Assembly (NCBI RefSeq): GCF_000019165.1
Contig: NC_010337.2
Span: 62,001-126,000, forward strand
DNA: 64,000 nucleotides
Reading direction: 5' to 3'
Source of the DNA: Heliomicrobium modesticaldum Ice1
GTDB taxonomy: Bacteria; Bacillota; Desulfitobacteriia; Heliobacteriales; Heliobacteriaceae
Positions 54,618 through 64,000 of the stretch are shown here, piece after piece; positions within the stretch are counted from its first letter, which is position 1, and every line of letters begins with the position of its first letter. A program made the translations under genes and the position numbers. The notes under the pieces are model-generated. The model ran no database searches. It saw only the letters and a list, made by a program, of their open reading frames with translations, and had not been told where the DNA came from.

Positions 54618-56228
54618 CTACCGCACCGTCCTTTCTATGGGTTCGGCAAGCTCCAGACCGTTTATCAGCTTGAATTTCAGCCGTTCGCCGGACTCGGCGG
54701 TAACCAGCTCCACTATGCTGTCAAAGAGCGTTTCGTCAAAACCGCTCAGACGCTCCGGTCCGTCCTCCAGGATTTCGATCAGGCTCCTGGTTTCGGTGAT
54801 GGCGCTGTCGTCCTCATCCTTTTCCATCAGCTTGTTTTTCTCTGCTTTTAAGGCGCGGATTTTTCTGCTCAGCTCGTCGGTTTGGGATATAAAAAGAGCG
54901 GAATCGATGATGCCTTTGGACTTCAGTCCGTTCAGCACATGATTCCGCTCAGTGAGTTCCGCGATCTGCCGGTTCAGCTCGACCACCTGCAGATTGCTTA
55001 AGTTTCGGTGTCGCTTGAGCGCCTGCAGTTGGTCCAACATGGGGGATAAAATTTTATCATAGTTCAGCTTTAGCTTGTGGTACAGCCGGAGGAATGCTCC
55101 GTAGATCTCCGGCTCCGGAATTTGGGTTACGGTGCAGTTAGATTTGCCTTTGTTGTGGTTGCGGCATACCCAGTAGGTTTTTCCGTTGCAGGTTTTCCTT
55201 TTGAAAAGCGACCCGCACTCTCCGCATCGAATCCTTTTGCTCAGCGGATACATCGAGCGTTTCGACATGGTAGGGATATTCCTGCTTTGGTTCAACTCCT
55301 GCGCCCTTTCGAAAATATCGCGGGAGATAATTGCGGGATGCGAGTATTTGACATAGTATTTGTCCTTCTCGCCTTTGTTGCGCTTTTTCTGGAACGGCAG
55401 GACGGCGGTGGTGTACCGTTTTTGCAGCAGGGCGTCGCCTGCATACCGTTCATTTTTCAGGAGATAGTCTATCGTGCTGTAGTGCCACCTGTCTTTTCCG
55501 TCCCTTGTGGGGACGCCCTGCGCAGTCAGTTCGGCTGCGATTTCGTCCTTGCTTTTTCCGTTCAGATAGCTGTTGAAAACATAGCGAACGATTTCAGCTT
55601 CCTGCTCATGGATTTGCAGGGTTCCGCTCTGCAGCCGGTATCCGAGGGGCGCTTTGCAGGTAATGAATTTGCCGTTTTTCATGCGGTGCTGATAGCTCCA
55701 CCGCATGTTTCCCGATATGGACATGGACTCCTGCTGGGCGTTGCCGGAGAAAAAGGTCAGCAGCATCTCGTTGCTGATTTCTCCGGTATCGATGTGTTCC
55801 TTTTCAAAATAAATGGTCACGCCAAGGGATTTGAGTTCCCGGATGGTTTCCAAGCACTCCCTTGTGTTCCGGGAAAACCGCGAGATGGATTTGGTCAGGA
55901 TTCGGTCGATTTTCCCCTTGCGGCAGTCGCGGAGAAGGCGCTGAAAATCCTCCCGCTTATCCATCCGCAGTCCTGTGACGCCCTCGTCGGCATAAATGTC
56001 GACGAGTTCCCAATTCTCGTTTTCCCGGATCAGCGTGGTGTAATGGCTCACCTGCGCCGCGAAGGAGTTCAGCTGGTCGTCGGAGTCGCTGCTGACACGG
56101 GCGTATGCCGCGATGCGCAGCTTGTCTTTTTGGGCCTGAACGGCCGGATTGATTACAATAACCCTGGGAGCTTCCGGCTGAAGTTCTCCCGCCAGTGCTC
56201 CGCCAACAGTATTTTGGCTTGTTTTCAC
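54618..56228 (-). CDS. Large serine recombinase 2
   Basis: 536 residues. LRIAAYARVSSDSDDQ holds the catalytic serine; YADEGVTGLRMDKRED, TKSISRFSRNTRECLE and MRWSYQHRMKNGKFI complete the resolvase and hinge, with a recombinase domain, a zinc ribbon (RCGECGSLFKRKT, WVCRNHNKGKSNC) and a coiled region after. GTG 56228 has AAAGGAGG upstream. The stop is adjacent to the start of the catalytic-less recombinase. The two full recombinases are paralogues and not copies of each other. Probably acts on the element ends. Confidence 0.9.
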   Translation of the reverse strand: MKTSQNTVGGALAGELQPEAPRVIVINPAVQAQKDKLRIAAYARVSSDSDDQLNSFAAQVSHYTTLIRENENWELVDIYADEGVTGLRMDKREDFQRLLRDCRKGKIDRILTKSISRFSRNTRECLETIRELKSLGVTIYFEKEHIDTGEISNEMLLTFFSGNAQQESMSISGNMRWSYQHRMKNGKFITCKAPLGYRLQSGTLQIHEQEAEIVRYVFNSYLNGKSKDEIAAELTAQGVPTRDGKDRWHYSTIDYLLKNERYAGDALLQKRYTTAVLPFQKKRNKGEKDKYYVKYSHPAIISRDIFERAQELNQSRNIPTMSKRSMYPLSKRIRCGECGSLFKRKTCNGKTYWVCRNHNKGKSNCTVTQIPEPEIYGAFLRLYHKLKLNYDKILSPMLDQLQALKRHRNLSNLQVVELNRQIAELTERNHVLNGLKSKGIIDSALFISQTDELSRKIRALKAEKNKLMEKDEDDSAITETRSLIEILEDGPERLSGFDETLFDSIVELVTAESGERLKFKLINGLELAEPIERTVR

Positions 56229-56300
56229 GGCTTTTCGCCTCCTTTCTTGTCAACAACATACACTACCACACAACCGGCGTCATAGCTATACCCAATAGCG

Positions 56301-56462
56301 CTAAACAATGAAGATGGAGGCTCCCAATTGTTCGGCAATACGCAAGGCGGTTTTTCTGCCGTCCTCGGCGGTGATCTTACCGGTGGAAACCAGCCAGTTC
56401 AAAGCATTGAGAATTCCGATATAGTCGGCGTTGGCGCTGATTCTTTCGGCAGATTCGTTCAT
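56301..56462 (-). CDS. Small hypothetical protein of the recombinase operon
   Basis: 53 residues: NESAERISANADYIGILNAL and NWLVSTGKITAEDGRKTALR followed by IAEQLGASIFIV. ATG 56462 is preceded by AGGAGGAAG. It lies between the serine-less resolvase-domain gene and the large recombinase. The sequence is not one I recognise. It looks like a compact helical protein; function unknown. Confidence 0.65.
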   Translation of the reverse strand: MNESAERISANADYIGILNALNWLVSTGKITAEDGRKTALRIAEQLGASIFIV

Positions 56463-56475
56463 ACCAGCTTCCTCC

Positions 56476-56874
56476 TTATTCCATTCTCATGGCGGCAAGG
56501 CCGCCATACATTTCCTCAAGCCGCGTCAGCTTGATTTCACCCTCCAGCGGGGAATAGAGTCCGATTCCAAGCTGGTCCAGTCCCCGGATGAAATCCATTG
56601 TTTTTACGGTATCCCTGCCCAGGCGGGAGAGATTTACAATAAGCAGCACATCCAGCTTGCCTTCAGCCGCGGCCTCGATTACCTCGGCAAGGCCGCTTCT
56701 GGCAAAATTCAGGCCGCTGCCGGTGTCCTGGGAGACTCCGACCACTTCAAACCCCATCTGCCCGGCGTAGTCCGCGAGTTCTTTCTGCTGCCCTTTGAGG
56801 CGGCCATGCTCGTCCTCCGGAGCGTCGATGCGGCAGTAAAGCCATGCTCGTTTCTTTTCATCCATATTTTTCAT
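56476..56874 (-). CDS. Resolvase-domain protein without the catalytic serine
   Basis: 132 residues with the fold of the serine recombinase catalytic domain: RAWLYCRIDAPEDEHGRLKG, DTGSGLNFARSGLAEVIEAA and NLSRLGRDTVKTMDF, the arginines being conserved. At the position of the nucleophile (YxRVS in active enzymes) it has YCRID, so no serine is present. It ends after the domain, with no DNA-binding part. It is probably a non-catalytic accessory protein, perhaps regulating the neighbouring recombinases. The 56875-57438 gap downstream/upstream has no supported gene. Confidence 0.78.
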   Translation of the reverse strand: MKNMDEKKRAWLYCRIDAPEDEHGRLKGQQKELADYAGQMGFEVVGVSQDTGSGLNFARSGLAEVIEAAAEGKLDVLLIVNLSRLGRDTVKTMDFIRGLDQLGIGLYSPLEGEIKLTRLEEMYGGLAAMRME

Positions 56875-57386
56875 GCCTCCTGTACATTAGTGGTTTGATC
56901 CTACAAGGATGCTGCGGGGCGTGGCCGTCCCGCAGCATAGTTTCTAAGATCAAAGCGTTTTCGCTTGTTCTTCATTTCATGTCTGAATAAACGGCTTCAG
57001 ACGATGCGCTTAATTCGACACTGCTCCCCAAGCACGAATGGCAGCGGCGCAAACTATCCGTGGTCAGCGGATATCACAGGAATTCCACCTCCCCGAGAGC
57101 CTCCGGGCCGCACTCTGGGACCTAACCTCGACTATGCAGGAGTATCATTATAGGCCGTTCAGGTCAACGCGATACAGTCCACCACAGACTGTTTTATGGC
57201 CGGGCATTTCTCGCTCGTCGCCTTTGATGCCATCGTTTTTACGGATCGCCTTGACTGATCCGCAGGCAGTCTTCGCGTGCCTGCCAATGTCGCTTTCCGT
57301 TTCCGGCTGAACGGCTAACGTATTTGAGCCGCTGGATATGGACGGCTAAAGCCGGCTTTTTTCAAAGAGCAATGGGGGAATAAAAA

Positions 57387-57423
57387 AACCCCCTCACTTC
57401 TTTAAGGAAAAAATGAGGGGGTT
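57387..57423 (-). terminator. Terminator after the sigma-like gene
   Basis: AACCCCCTCA and TGAGGGGGTT, a perfect 10-bp stem, followed by five T on the minus strand. The 564-base gap 56875-57438 otherwise contains only an open frame without a start (57151-57345), which I do not call. Confidence 0.85.
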
Positions 57424-57438
57424 GAGCGGATTTATTTT

Positions 57439-57855
57439 TTATTTTTCCAAAAGTTTTTTCAGCTTCAGGAGAATCCTGCGCTTTCTATCGTTGATAGTTC
57501 TTTGAGGCGTTCCTGTTTCCGCCGACAATTGGCGCTCGCTTTTCCCCTGGAAAAACAGCGCGTAAATCAGCAGCCGTTCCTGCTCGGAAAGCGTTTCCAG
57601 GCACAGCGCCAGCTTTTTAAGCATTTCCTTTTTGATGACGCTGTCCTCTATGGATTCTTCCGCGCGGGATAACAGGTAATCCACCTGAATGCCTTTTTCC
57701 TCGCATTCCTCAAAGGATATGTTGTGCTTGCCGGCGAGCTTGTCCAGATACGCTTCGCGCTCCTTCTGCCGGTAGTAGGCCTTATATACCTCTCTGCCCA
57801 CGGCGACGCGCTTTTTGTTAATCAGCAATGTATACTTGCTCTCCTGTTCTTCCAT
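57439..57855 (-). CDS. Sigma-70 family factor of a mobile element
   Basis: 138 residues. The C-terminal half, LETLSEQERLLIYALFFQGK and SERQLSAETGTPQRTINDRK, is a sigma region 4 helix-turn-helix. The N-terminal half (TLLINKKRVAVGREVYKAYY, then RQKEREAYLDKL) is the region-2-like or linker part seen in short element-encoded sigma-like proteins. ATG 57855 has GGAGG nine bases upstream; the ATG five codons earlier is an alternative. It is likely to activate element genes such as those for the recombinases. Confidence 0.8.
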   Translation of the reverse strand: MEEQESKYTLLINKKRVAVGREVYKAYYRQKEREAYLDKLAGKHNISFEECEEKGIQVDYLLSRAEESIEDSVIKKEMLKKLALCLETLSEQERLLIYALFFQGKSERQLSAETGTPQRTINDRKRRILLKLKKLLEK

Positions 57856-57987
57856 GAGCTTGTCCTCCATTTCGAGATTTTTTAATCCGGAAAATGAAGA
57901 ACAAGCGGAGGGGAGCGGCACCTTGCCGATTGGGCAAGGCGTCTATTTGTTGTTTTCAGTCGAAAACATAAGATTTTTGTCAAAAAG

Positions 57988-58022
57988 AAAACCGCAATCT
58001 GCGAGCTGCAAACTGCGGTTTT
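57988..58022 (-). terminator. Hairpin in the island flank
   Basis: AAAACCGCA and TGCGGTTTT, a 9-bp stem, with a run TTTTCTTTTT on the minus strand. The gap 57856-58567 contains this, a second GC-rich hairpin (58266-58306) and no supported gene. Confidence 0.6.
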
Positions 58023-58498
58023 CCGGTCAATATGAGCTGGACTGCCAAATGAAAAATCTAATGAACGCGCATAAAGCCATAAGGCTGGAAGGTGCATATT
58101 CCAACCGAGAGAAATAATTCTTGCGCTGCAGATGCCTTGATAGCACGCAAATTCAGCTACTCCAACCTCTCAATAGATTTTTTCATGTGTCAGCCCTCCC
58201 GATGCTTTTAACAGTGCCAAGATTCACATGGGTGTCGTATTTTGCCGAAAATTATCCGCCTTGGCAAACAAAAAACCCGCCGCTAAAAAGGGCAGGTTTT
58301 ATTACACAGTCTTTGCGGCAACCAGGCTGTCATAGCGCTTTAAGCACCTTAGACCCTATGGCTTTGCGTCCCGGCCTTTAGGCAGGTTTGCCCTTGTCAC
58401 GGATATTATGTTGATGTTAACGAAGAAGTTCCAGCTTATAGGTGAGCCTGGACCGCTTGGAACAAAAGCATTTCTTTTAGAAAAAGGCGGAGATAATG

Positions 58499-58534
58499 CT
58501 TGAGGCCGCAGTCCTTTTTTACCGCGGCCTCAAG
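58499..58534 (-). terminator. Terminator-like hairpin after the SLH protein gene
   Basis: CTTGAGGCCGC and GCGGCCTCAAG, an 11-bp stem with a 14-base loop, 33 bases past the stop. No T-run follows on the minus strand. Confidence 0.6.
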
Positions 58535-58567
58535 GTATTAGCTTATTTCCATTGGTGAAGCTTATCT

Positions 58568-61500
58568 TTAGTATTTATTGTAGATCCGGTACAGGAACAC
58601 GGCTGCTTCCGCCCTTGTGGCATTTGCGCGGGGGTTCAGCCTGTCCCCGGAGCCCTTGATCAGGCCTTCTTTAACCAGTGTGGCCAGGCTATTGGCCGCA
58701 TAGCCGGCGATGTCTCCCTTGTCGCTGTATTTATCCAGCAGACCGTTGGCGTCCACAGCCTTCAATCCCCTGAATTTCTCCAGTGCCCTGGCTGTCAGCA
58801 CCATCATGTCCTGACGGGAGATGCTTTCCTTAGGATTGAAACGGTTGTTCCCGCTGCCCGCGGCAATGCCCAGCTTTTTGGCGATGCCGAGGGCTTCATA
58901 ATAGTAGGCGCCCGGCTCCACATCGTCAAAGTTGCCATCGAATTCCGCCATCAGTCCCAGGGTCCTGATCAGCAGCACCAGGTAATCGGCCCTGGTGATA
59001 TTGGCAGCGGGGGAGAAGGTACCCTTTCCTGTTCCGCTGATGATTCCCTTGGAGGCCATAACCTCAACGGGTTTTCTGGCCCATTCCGCGCCGCCCAAGT
59101 CGCCGAATGTCTTGTGCACGTATGCCACAGCGTAGTAGCTGAAATGGGTGGTGGTGAAGGTAACGGTGCCGGTGGCCGGGTCGTAGCGCCCGTTGGGTAC
59201 CGAAACCACATTGCCGCTGCCGTCGATGTACCAGACGACGATATGCTCGGGATTGGCCAGCTCCGCCGCCGTCGGCGTATAGGGGATGCTTACCGTCACC
59301 GGAGCGTCGGGGTTGCTCCAGTTTGTCTGCTTGCCGTCCAGGGTCAGGGTGAGCTGGACAATAGGCCGGTCGCCGATGGCTGTTTTTACATCCTCCGGCA
59401 GGCTGGTCCTGTCGCCCCGGGCGATGGTGATGCCTGCCTTCTTTCCTTCCGTTTCCGGAATTCCCGCCAGCATCCCGGATGGGATGGTGATGCTGCCCGC
59501 GCCGGTGGAGAAGGTCAGAGCGCCTTCGCCCTGTGAGCCGGACAGGGAAGCGGCGGGTATTCCTACGGTATAGGAGTTCACGCCGGAAATGGAGGGTACT
59601 GTGAGGACCGCCGTTCCCGCGCCGGTAAAGATATCCTTCGCCAGGGTGCCCAGGTCTGTGGCCGCATTGCCCGCATTGGTATTGACACTGACGGGCAGGC
59701 TGGTTTCTGCTGTGCTGATGCCCGAAACCTCAGCTTTGTATGTTGGGGTGGCAGGAGTGCTGCTACTGCTGCCGCCTCCGCCGCCTCCGCCGCCACCGCC
59801 ACCGGCACTGGAAGCCGTTAATGTCACCGTGTAGGTGTCGGCGGAGTCCACTGTCCCGTCATTGGCTGTGAATATCAGGGTGGTTGTACCTACAGCAGCC
59901 GGCGTGTATGAATAATCTTTGTTTGCCGCAACCGCCGCGGCGCCGTTCACCGATACCTTGTAGGTCAGATTGTCGCCGTCGGCATCCTCGAATATGGTGG
60001 ACAGATCAAGGGTGTAGGCGTTGTTCACGGTCACGACGGCCGTCGCTGTTGCCGGTACGCCGGATTTGCGCTTCGGCGCGGTGTTCACGGGCGGCGCGGC
60101 CGCGGTGGTTACTGATGTCATGGTGTAAGCGGTTTTGTTCCCGGCTTCGTCCATAACGATGACGTTAAAGTAGTAGGTGGTATTGCTATTCAAGCCGGTA
60201 ATTTCTTTTGTGCCGATATCTGTTGCGTAATCTCCTGCTGCTGTGCCGTTATATACCGCGTCTGTTACTGATGCTATATTGTCTGAATCCGAATAATAGA
60301 CCCGATACCGCAGAGCGCCCTGGGGGCTCACATCGTCCGTCGCCTTGCTCCAGCTCAAGGTGACTCCGTTGTGGGTGAGGCCGCCGGCAGTGATGGTTCC
60401 GTCCGCCACGGCCGGCGGAGTGGTGTCAGGCTGGGCCGGCGCTGCATCTGTCGATACGGTCAGCCCCGCGCTCTCGGACGATGCCTTGTGGGTGGCGGTT
60501 TCTTTGACCCTGGCGGTAAAGGTGTATGAGGTTTCCGGTGATAGACCCGTGAATATATTGCTGTCCTGCCACAGGCCTCCGTTTACCCTGAATTCGTAGG
60601 CTGCGTTGGCTGCCAGGGTGACGCTGTTGTGGGTTTTGCTTGCCAGCGAAGGTGCTCCCGGGGCCGCCGGCCCGTCGGCTTTGTCCACAACAGCCGTCGG
60701 AGCACTGGTGACGCTGCTCGTAGCGTGGATGCCATCGGCGGTGACAGTCACGGTGATGGTCTGGCCGATGTCGGCCTGCGCCAATATGTAGGCTGAGGCT
60801 GTGGCCCCCGGGATATCCGCTCCGCCGCGCTTCCACTGGTAGGTTGGCACGTCATCGCTGGTGTCCGGGGTATAGGTGATGCCTGATATATCCGCTGTCA
60901 GTGTTTCGCCGTATTTGGCACTGCCGCTGATGGTTACACTGCCGCCCATGACCGGCAGCGGCGCCGCCGTGACGGTGATGGTTGCCTCGCCGTATACCCC
61001 GGAGCCGTCGTTGGCCGTCGCCCTTACCGTCACTGTGCCTTCTCCGGTGCCCGTGAGCAATCCGGTGGAAGCGTTTATGCCGGCTGTGCCCGTTCCGGAA
61101 TACACGCTCCAGGTCACGCTCTTATCCGTGGCATCAGAAGGCAATACTTCCGCTGTCATTTGCAGGGTACCGCCGTTCACTACTGTTGTCGCGTCGCCTG
61201 CCCCTTTTACCGTGATGGAGGTTACCAGGGTGGGCGGCGCCGCCGTTACCGAAACCGGTACGGTTACATCTGCTGTATCCGTCCCGTCGTAGACCGTGAC
61301 CACAACCGATGTGTCGCCCGCCGCCACGCCGGTGAGGGTAACAGTGCCGCTATTAAGGCTTGCCGTTGCCTTTGCTGTGTCCGGGCCTGTCACAATGGCC
61401 GTGATGGTCAGCGGATCGCTGTCCGCATCCTCCGCAATATCGGAGGCGGTAAAGGTGGCCGTGCCGCCCGCGGTCACGCTTTGGGTTGGCACCGGATTTT

Positions 61501-64000
61501 TAGCCATTGGCGGGTTATTCGCAGGAGGCGCCGTATTCACCGTCAAAGTTGCCGCATTGCTGGTTGCGCTGCCTGCCGCATTGGTTACCACTACAGTGTA
61601 GCTTCCGGCATCCGACGCTTGCACATTGCTGATGGTCAGGGTATCGGTGGCGGCCCCGCTGATGTTGCCGCCGTCGGAAAGGTTATTGCCGTCCTTCTTC
61701 CACAGGTAGCTCAAAGGTGCGTCTCCCGTCGCCGTTACCGTAAAGGTGGCCGTTTCTCCCGCGGTCACCGTCTGATTAGTCGGTTGGGCAGTAATGGCCG
61801 GAGCTACAGGAGCCGGATTAATGGTTATGCTCAAGGCTTTTGTGTCGCTGCCTGCGCTGTTGTCAGCCTTTACGGTAAAGTTAAATGTACCGGCAGCCGT
61901 CGGCGTTCCGGATATGTTTCCATCACCTGACAGCGTCAGTCCGGTCGGCAGGCTTCCGCTTTCAAGGCTCCAGGTGATGGGCGCATCACCGGTTGCTGTA
62001 AGCGCCTGGCTGTAAGCAGTGTTCACCGTGCCATCAGGCAGGCTTGCCGTGGTAATGGCCGGAGCTGCAGGAGCTGCCGTGACGGAAACCGGTACGGTTA
62101 CATTTACGGTATCAGTACCGTCGTAGACCGTGACGACAACCGATGTGTCGCCCGCCGCCACGCCGGTGAGCGTTACGGTGCCGCTATTAAGGCTTACCGT
62201 TGCCTTTGCTGTGTCCGGGCCTGTTACAATAGCCGTGATGGTCAGCGGGTCATTGTCCGTATCTTCCGCGATATCGGAAGCGGTGAAGGTGGCCGTGCCG
62301 CCCGCCGTCACGCTTTGGGTTGGCACCGGATTTTTCGCCGTTGGCGGGTTATTCGCCGGAGGCGCCGTATTCACCGTCAAAGTTGCCGCATTGCTGGTTG
62401 CGCTGCCCGCGGCATTGCTTACATGGCAGGTGTAGCTTCCGGCATCCGCCGCCTGCACATTGCTGATTGTCAGTGTTGCCGTCGCGGCCCCGCTGATGCT
62501 GCCGTTGTCGGTCAGGTCCGCCCCGCCCTTCTTCCACCGGTAATTCAACGGCTCTGTCCCTGCCGCTTCCACTGTGAAGGTAACCGCCTGCCCCGCCGTT
62601 ACCGTCTGACTCAAAGGTTGCTTCGTTATATACACCGGCGTCAACTCTGACGTGGCCACCTGCACACTGGATATGCAGGCGTCTGGCTGCAGGTTCCCCG
62701 CTGCGTCCTCGGCCGTCATATAAACATAGTATTCCGTCTCAGGATCAAGTCCGTTAATGACTGTCTCGGCCAATACGCCGCCTCCCGCTATCTCCAGACT
62801 TCCTTTCCGGTTTTCATTCAGGGCATTACCGACTGAGTCCGTCCCTTCCTTTATCTGAGCGGCACTGATGGTACCAGCAGCCGATTCCAGCACCACATAA
62901 TAAACGGTACCTGCCTCATCCATTTGAACCTGCAGTTCCGCAGATTCGTGGGTAACATCGCCTGTTTGCGGGTAATTTTCGGCGAATACCGGAGGCGCGA
63001 AGTCGAAATCATCAGTCTGCCACTTGAAATAGGGATATGTGGAATTTTCCACAATGTTCCAGGTGCTGTCAAAATCCCAGTTCGCTTCCATGAAGGTGGA
63101 CTTCCGCTTCATCTCCGCGGTGGTCTTGCCCGTACCGCCTTGACTGCTTACTTGACAGGACGTCTGAGTATCCCAGAAGGAACCGGTTACGGTTGAATTG
63201 GAGCTGCGGTAACCTACCAGGCCGCCTACATTGCCGCTGCCCTGTACCCTCCCCGCGGAGTAGCAGTTCACAGTATTACTTTCTTGCTCGCAGCTGCCTA
63301 CCAAGCCGCCGACATAACGATCACCTGACACAACACTGGTGGAAGAGCTTTCACTAACAAGGCCATCGTTTTGGCCCACAAGGCCGCCGACATTAAAGTC
63401 TCCCGACACACTGCCGGAAACATGGCATTTGCTGATGCTGCCCTCGTTATATCCTGCCAGACCGCCGGCGTAGAAGACAGTAATATCCACTGGAGGCTCA
63501 ACGACTATATCGACCAGTTTTAGTTTTACGTTACGAACATTGGCATTAACGCCTATGTAGCCGAAAAGACCGACATAACTCTTAACGGTCTGTCTGATTT
63601 TGAGGTTGCTGATAGTATGATTACCGCCGTTGAAGCTGCCGCAAAACGGACTGGAAGAATTGCCGATGGGTTCCCAGCCGTTCCATATGTTGAATGGAGA
63701 TACATCCAGATCAATATCGCTTATAAGAATAAAGTGTTTATCCAGATGTTTACGCACGTTATTCAACTGGTATGCATCAGCGATCTGGTAGGGGTTTGCT
63801 TCCGTGCCGTCGCCGCCAGCAAATTCGGTCACAGAAATTTGCACTGTTATATATGCAAAATCCTCCCCGTCGCTGACCTTAACTGTAAACGACGTTTCGC
63901 CCGCTGCTTTGCCGGCGAGGGTAACAGTACCGCTGTCAAGGCTTGCCGTCGCTACATTAGAGTTGGGGAATGTCATTATGGCTGTGATGGTTAGCGGGTC
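58568..64000 (-). CDS. Giant SLH-anchored repeat surface protein, 3' part
   Basis: At least 1810 residues are in the window; the frame is open to base 64000, so the start and N-terminus are missing (an internal ATG at 63976 is not the start). From the left: a cadherin-like repeat end, a GLUG-type beta-repeat region ([24 protein letters not shown]), Ig-like domains ([40 protein letters not shown]) alternating with cadherin-like ones ([20 protein letters not shown]), Big_2-like and fibronectin-III-like domains, a polyglycine linker and three SLH domains ([40 protein letters not shown]). It is exported and bound to the cell wall. Confidence 0.93.
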   Translation of the reverse strand, partial: DPLTITAIMTFPNSNVATASLDSGTVTLAGKAAGETSFTVKVSDGEDFAYITVQISVTEFAGGDGTEANPYQIADAYQLNNVRKHLDKHFILISDIDLDVSPFNIWNGWEPIGNSSSPFCGSFNGGNHTISNLKIRQTVKSYVGLFGYIGVNANVRNVKLKLVDIVVEPPVDITVFYAGGLAGYNEGSISKCHVSGSVSGDFNVGGLVGQNDGLVSESSSTSVVSGDRYVGGLVGSCEQESNTVNCYSAGRVQGSGNVGGLVGYRSSNSTVTGSFWDTQTSCQVSSQGGTGKTTAEMKRKSTFMEANWDFDSTWNIVENSTYPYFKWQTDDFDFAPPVFAENYPQTGDVTHESAELQVQMDEAGTVYYVVLESAAGTISAAQIKEGTDSVGNALNENRKGSLEIAGGGVLAETVINGLDPETEYYVYMTAEDAAGNLQPDACISSVQVATSELTPVYITKQPLSQTVTAGQAVTFTVEAAGTEPLNYRWKKGGADLTDNGSISGAATATLTISNVQAADAGSYTCHVSNAAGSATSNAATLTVNTAPPANNPPTAKNPVPTQSVTAGGTATFTASDIAEDTDNDPLTITAIVTGPDTAKATVSLNSGTVTLTGVAAGDTSVVVTVYDGTDTVNVTVPVSVTAAPAAPAITTASLPDGTVNTAYSQALTATGDAPITWSLESGSLPTGLTLSGDGNISGTPTAAGTFNFTVKADNSAGSDTKALSITINPAPVAPAITAQPTNQTVTAGETATFTVTATGDAPLSYLWKKDGNNLSDGGNISGAATDTLTISNVQASDAGSYTVVVTNAAGSATSNAATLTVNTAPPANNPPMAKNPVPTQSVTAGGTATFTASDIAEDADSDPLTITAIVTGPDTAKATASLNSGTVTLTGVAAGDTSVVVTVYDGTDTADVTVPVSVTAAPPTLVTSITVKGAGDATTVVNGGTLQMTAEVLPSDATDKSVTWSVYSGTGTAGINASTGLLTGTGEGTVTVRATANDGSGVYGEATITVTAAPLPVMGGSVTISGSAKYGETLTADISGITYTPDTSDDVPTYQWKRGGADIPGATASAYILAQADIGQTITVTVTADGIHATSSVTSAPTAVVDKADGPAAPGAPSLASKTHNSVTLAANAAYEFRVNGGLWQDSNIFTGLSPETSYTFTARVKETATHKASSESAGLTVSTDAAPAQPDTTPPAVADGTITAGGLTHNGVTLSWSKATDDVSPQGALRYRVYYSDSDNIASVTDAVYNGTAAGDYATDIGTKEITGLNSNTTYYFNVIVMDEAGNKTAYTMTSVTTAAAPPVNTAPKRKSGVPATATAVVTVNNAYTLDLSTIFEDADGDNLTYKVSVNGAAAVAANKDYSYTPAAVGTTTLIFTANDGTVDSADTYTVTLTASSAGGGGGGGGGGGSSSSTPATPTYKAEVSGISTAETSLPVSVNTNAGNAATDLGTLAKDIFTGAGTAVLTVPSISGVNSYTVGIPAASLSGSQGEGALTFSTGAGSITIPSGMLAGIPETEGKKAGITIARGDRTSLPEDVKTAIGDRPIVQLTLTLDGKQTNWSNPDAPVTVSIPYTPTAAELANPEHIVVWYIDGSGNVVSVPNGRYDPATGTVTFTTTHFSYYAVAYVHKTFGDLGGAEWARKPVEVMASKGIISGTGKGTFSPAANITRADYLVLLIRTLGLMAEFDGNFDDVEPGAYYYEALGIAKKLGIAAGSGNNRFNPKESISRQDMMVLTARALEKFRGLKAVDANGLLDKYSDKGDIAGYAANSLATLVKEGLIKGSGDRLNPRANATRAEAAVFLYRIYNKY
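61246..61585 (-). repeat. Long direct repeat copy A in the surface protein gene
   Basis: About 340 bases nearly identical to 62083-62418, with scattered substitutions; encodes the paired cadherin-like/Ig-like domain start. Confidence 0.85.
62083..62418 (-). repeat. Long direct repeat copy B in the surface protein gene
   Basis: Matches 61246-61585; a third, more diverged copy begins near 63875 and runs off the window. Confidence 0.85.

Noticed and set aside
55077-56285. 402-codon open frame opposite large serine recombinase 2
   Set aside because: Antisense of a motif-complete gene; low support.
57151-57345. Minus-strand open frame ending MPGHKTVCGGLYRVDLNGL
   Set aside because: No start codon after the upstream stop except a late ATG, and no recognised family.
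58380-58505. Possible coding fragment before the SLH gene terminator
   Set aside because: Short stretches in two frames look protein-like but have no start or recognised family.

Overview
The window reads as chromosome of a moderately high-GC, low-G+C-phylum-type Bacillota (class Clostridia). Supporting signs are a TRAP (mtrB) gene, an S-box (SAM-I) riboswitch, a Bacillus-type FadR/fatty-acid module, DUF1540, rubrerythrin, a VanW-like protein, an SLH-domain surface protein and strong GGAGG ribosome binding sites. The gene content would suit a heliobacterium-like clostridium, but that placement is inference from gene style only.

Layout. 1-3.4 kb: beta-oxidation genes (3-hydroxyacyl-CoA dehydrogenase, FadR-like TetR repressor, acyl-CoA ligase) with two FadR-box palindromes. 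3.4-9.2 kb, all minus strand: accD-accA, pfkA, a 58-residue membrane protein and pyk, preceded by a DUF2007 protein and mtrB. These link malonyl-CoA supply to lower glycolysis. 9.3-13.7 kb: dnaE and a YbaK-type deacylase. 13.9-16.4 kb: feoA and a feoB split into separate GTPase and membrane genes. 16.5-23.5 kb: an MBL hydrolase, a GNAT, a sirtuin remnant, a second acyl-CoA synthetase, and metY-metX under a SAM riboswitch. 23.7-31.2 kb: a ComEC-like MBL lipoprotein, a VanW-like protein, a purine/MTA phosphorylase, a second phosphofructokinase, trmL and aconitase. 31.3-42.4 kb: a DUF503 protein, PRC-barrel and membrane proteins, an AIM24-family protein, glgA, short argA, nfo, a tandem TenI/ThiE fusion, a MagIII-like glycosylase, a LivJ-like lipoprotein, a DUF1540 protein and a small Cys protein.

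42.4-45.2 kb: an ISL3-type insertion sequence (8-bp A-tract duplication, nonsense codon in the transposase) that landed in the T-tract of a tRNA terminator; then a tRNA-like hairpin cluster, tRNA-Gly, tRNA-Leu, rubrerythrin and tRNA-Thr.

45.4-57.9 kb is an accessory island. Its AT-rich part is a complete-looking QatABCD antiphage operon (KAP ATPase, QatB, QueC-like QatC, TatD-like QatD), but qatB carries a one-base frameshift. It is followed by a mobile-element module: an excisionase-like HTH protein plus a decayed paralogue, two sigma-like factors, a DUF4314 protein, two full large serine recombinases, one recombinase without a catalytic domain, and one catalytic-domain protein lacking the nucleophilic serine. 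58.6-64 kb is the 3' part of a giant SLH-anchored, Ig/cadherin-type repeat surface protein that runs off the window.
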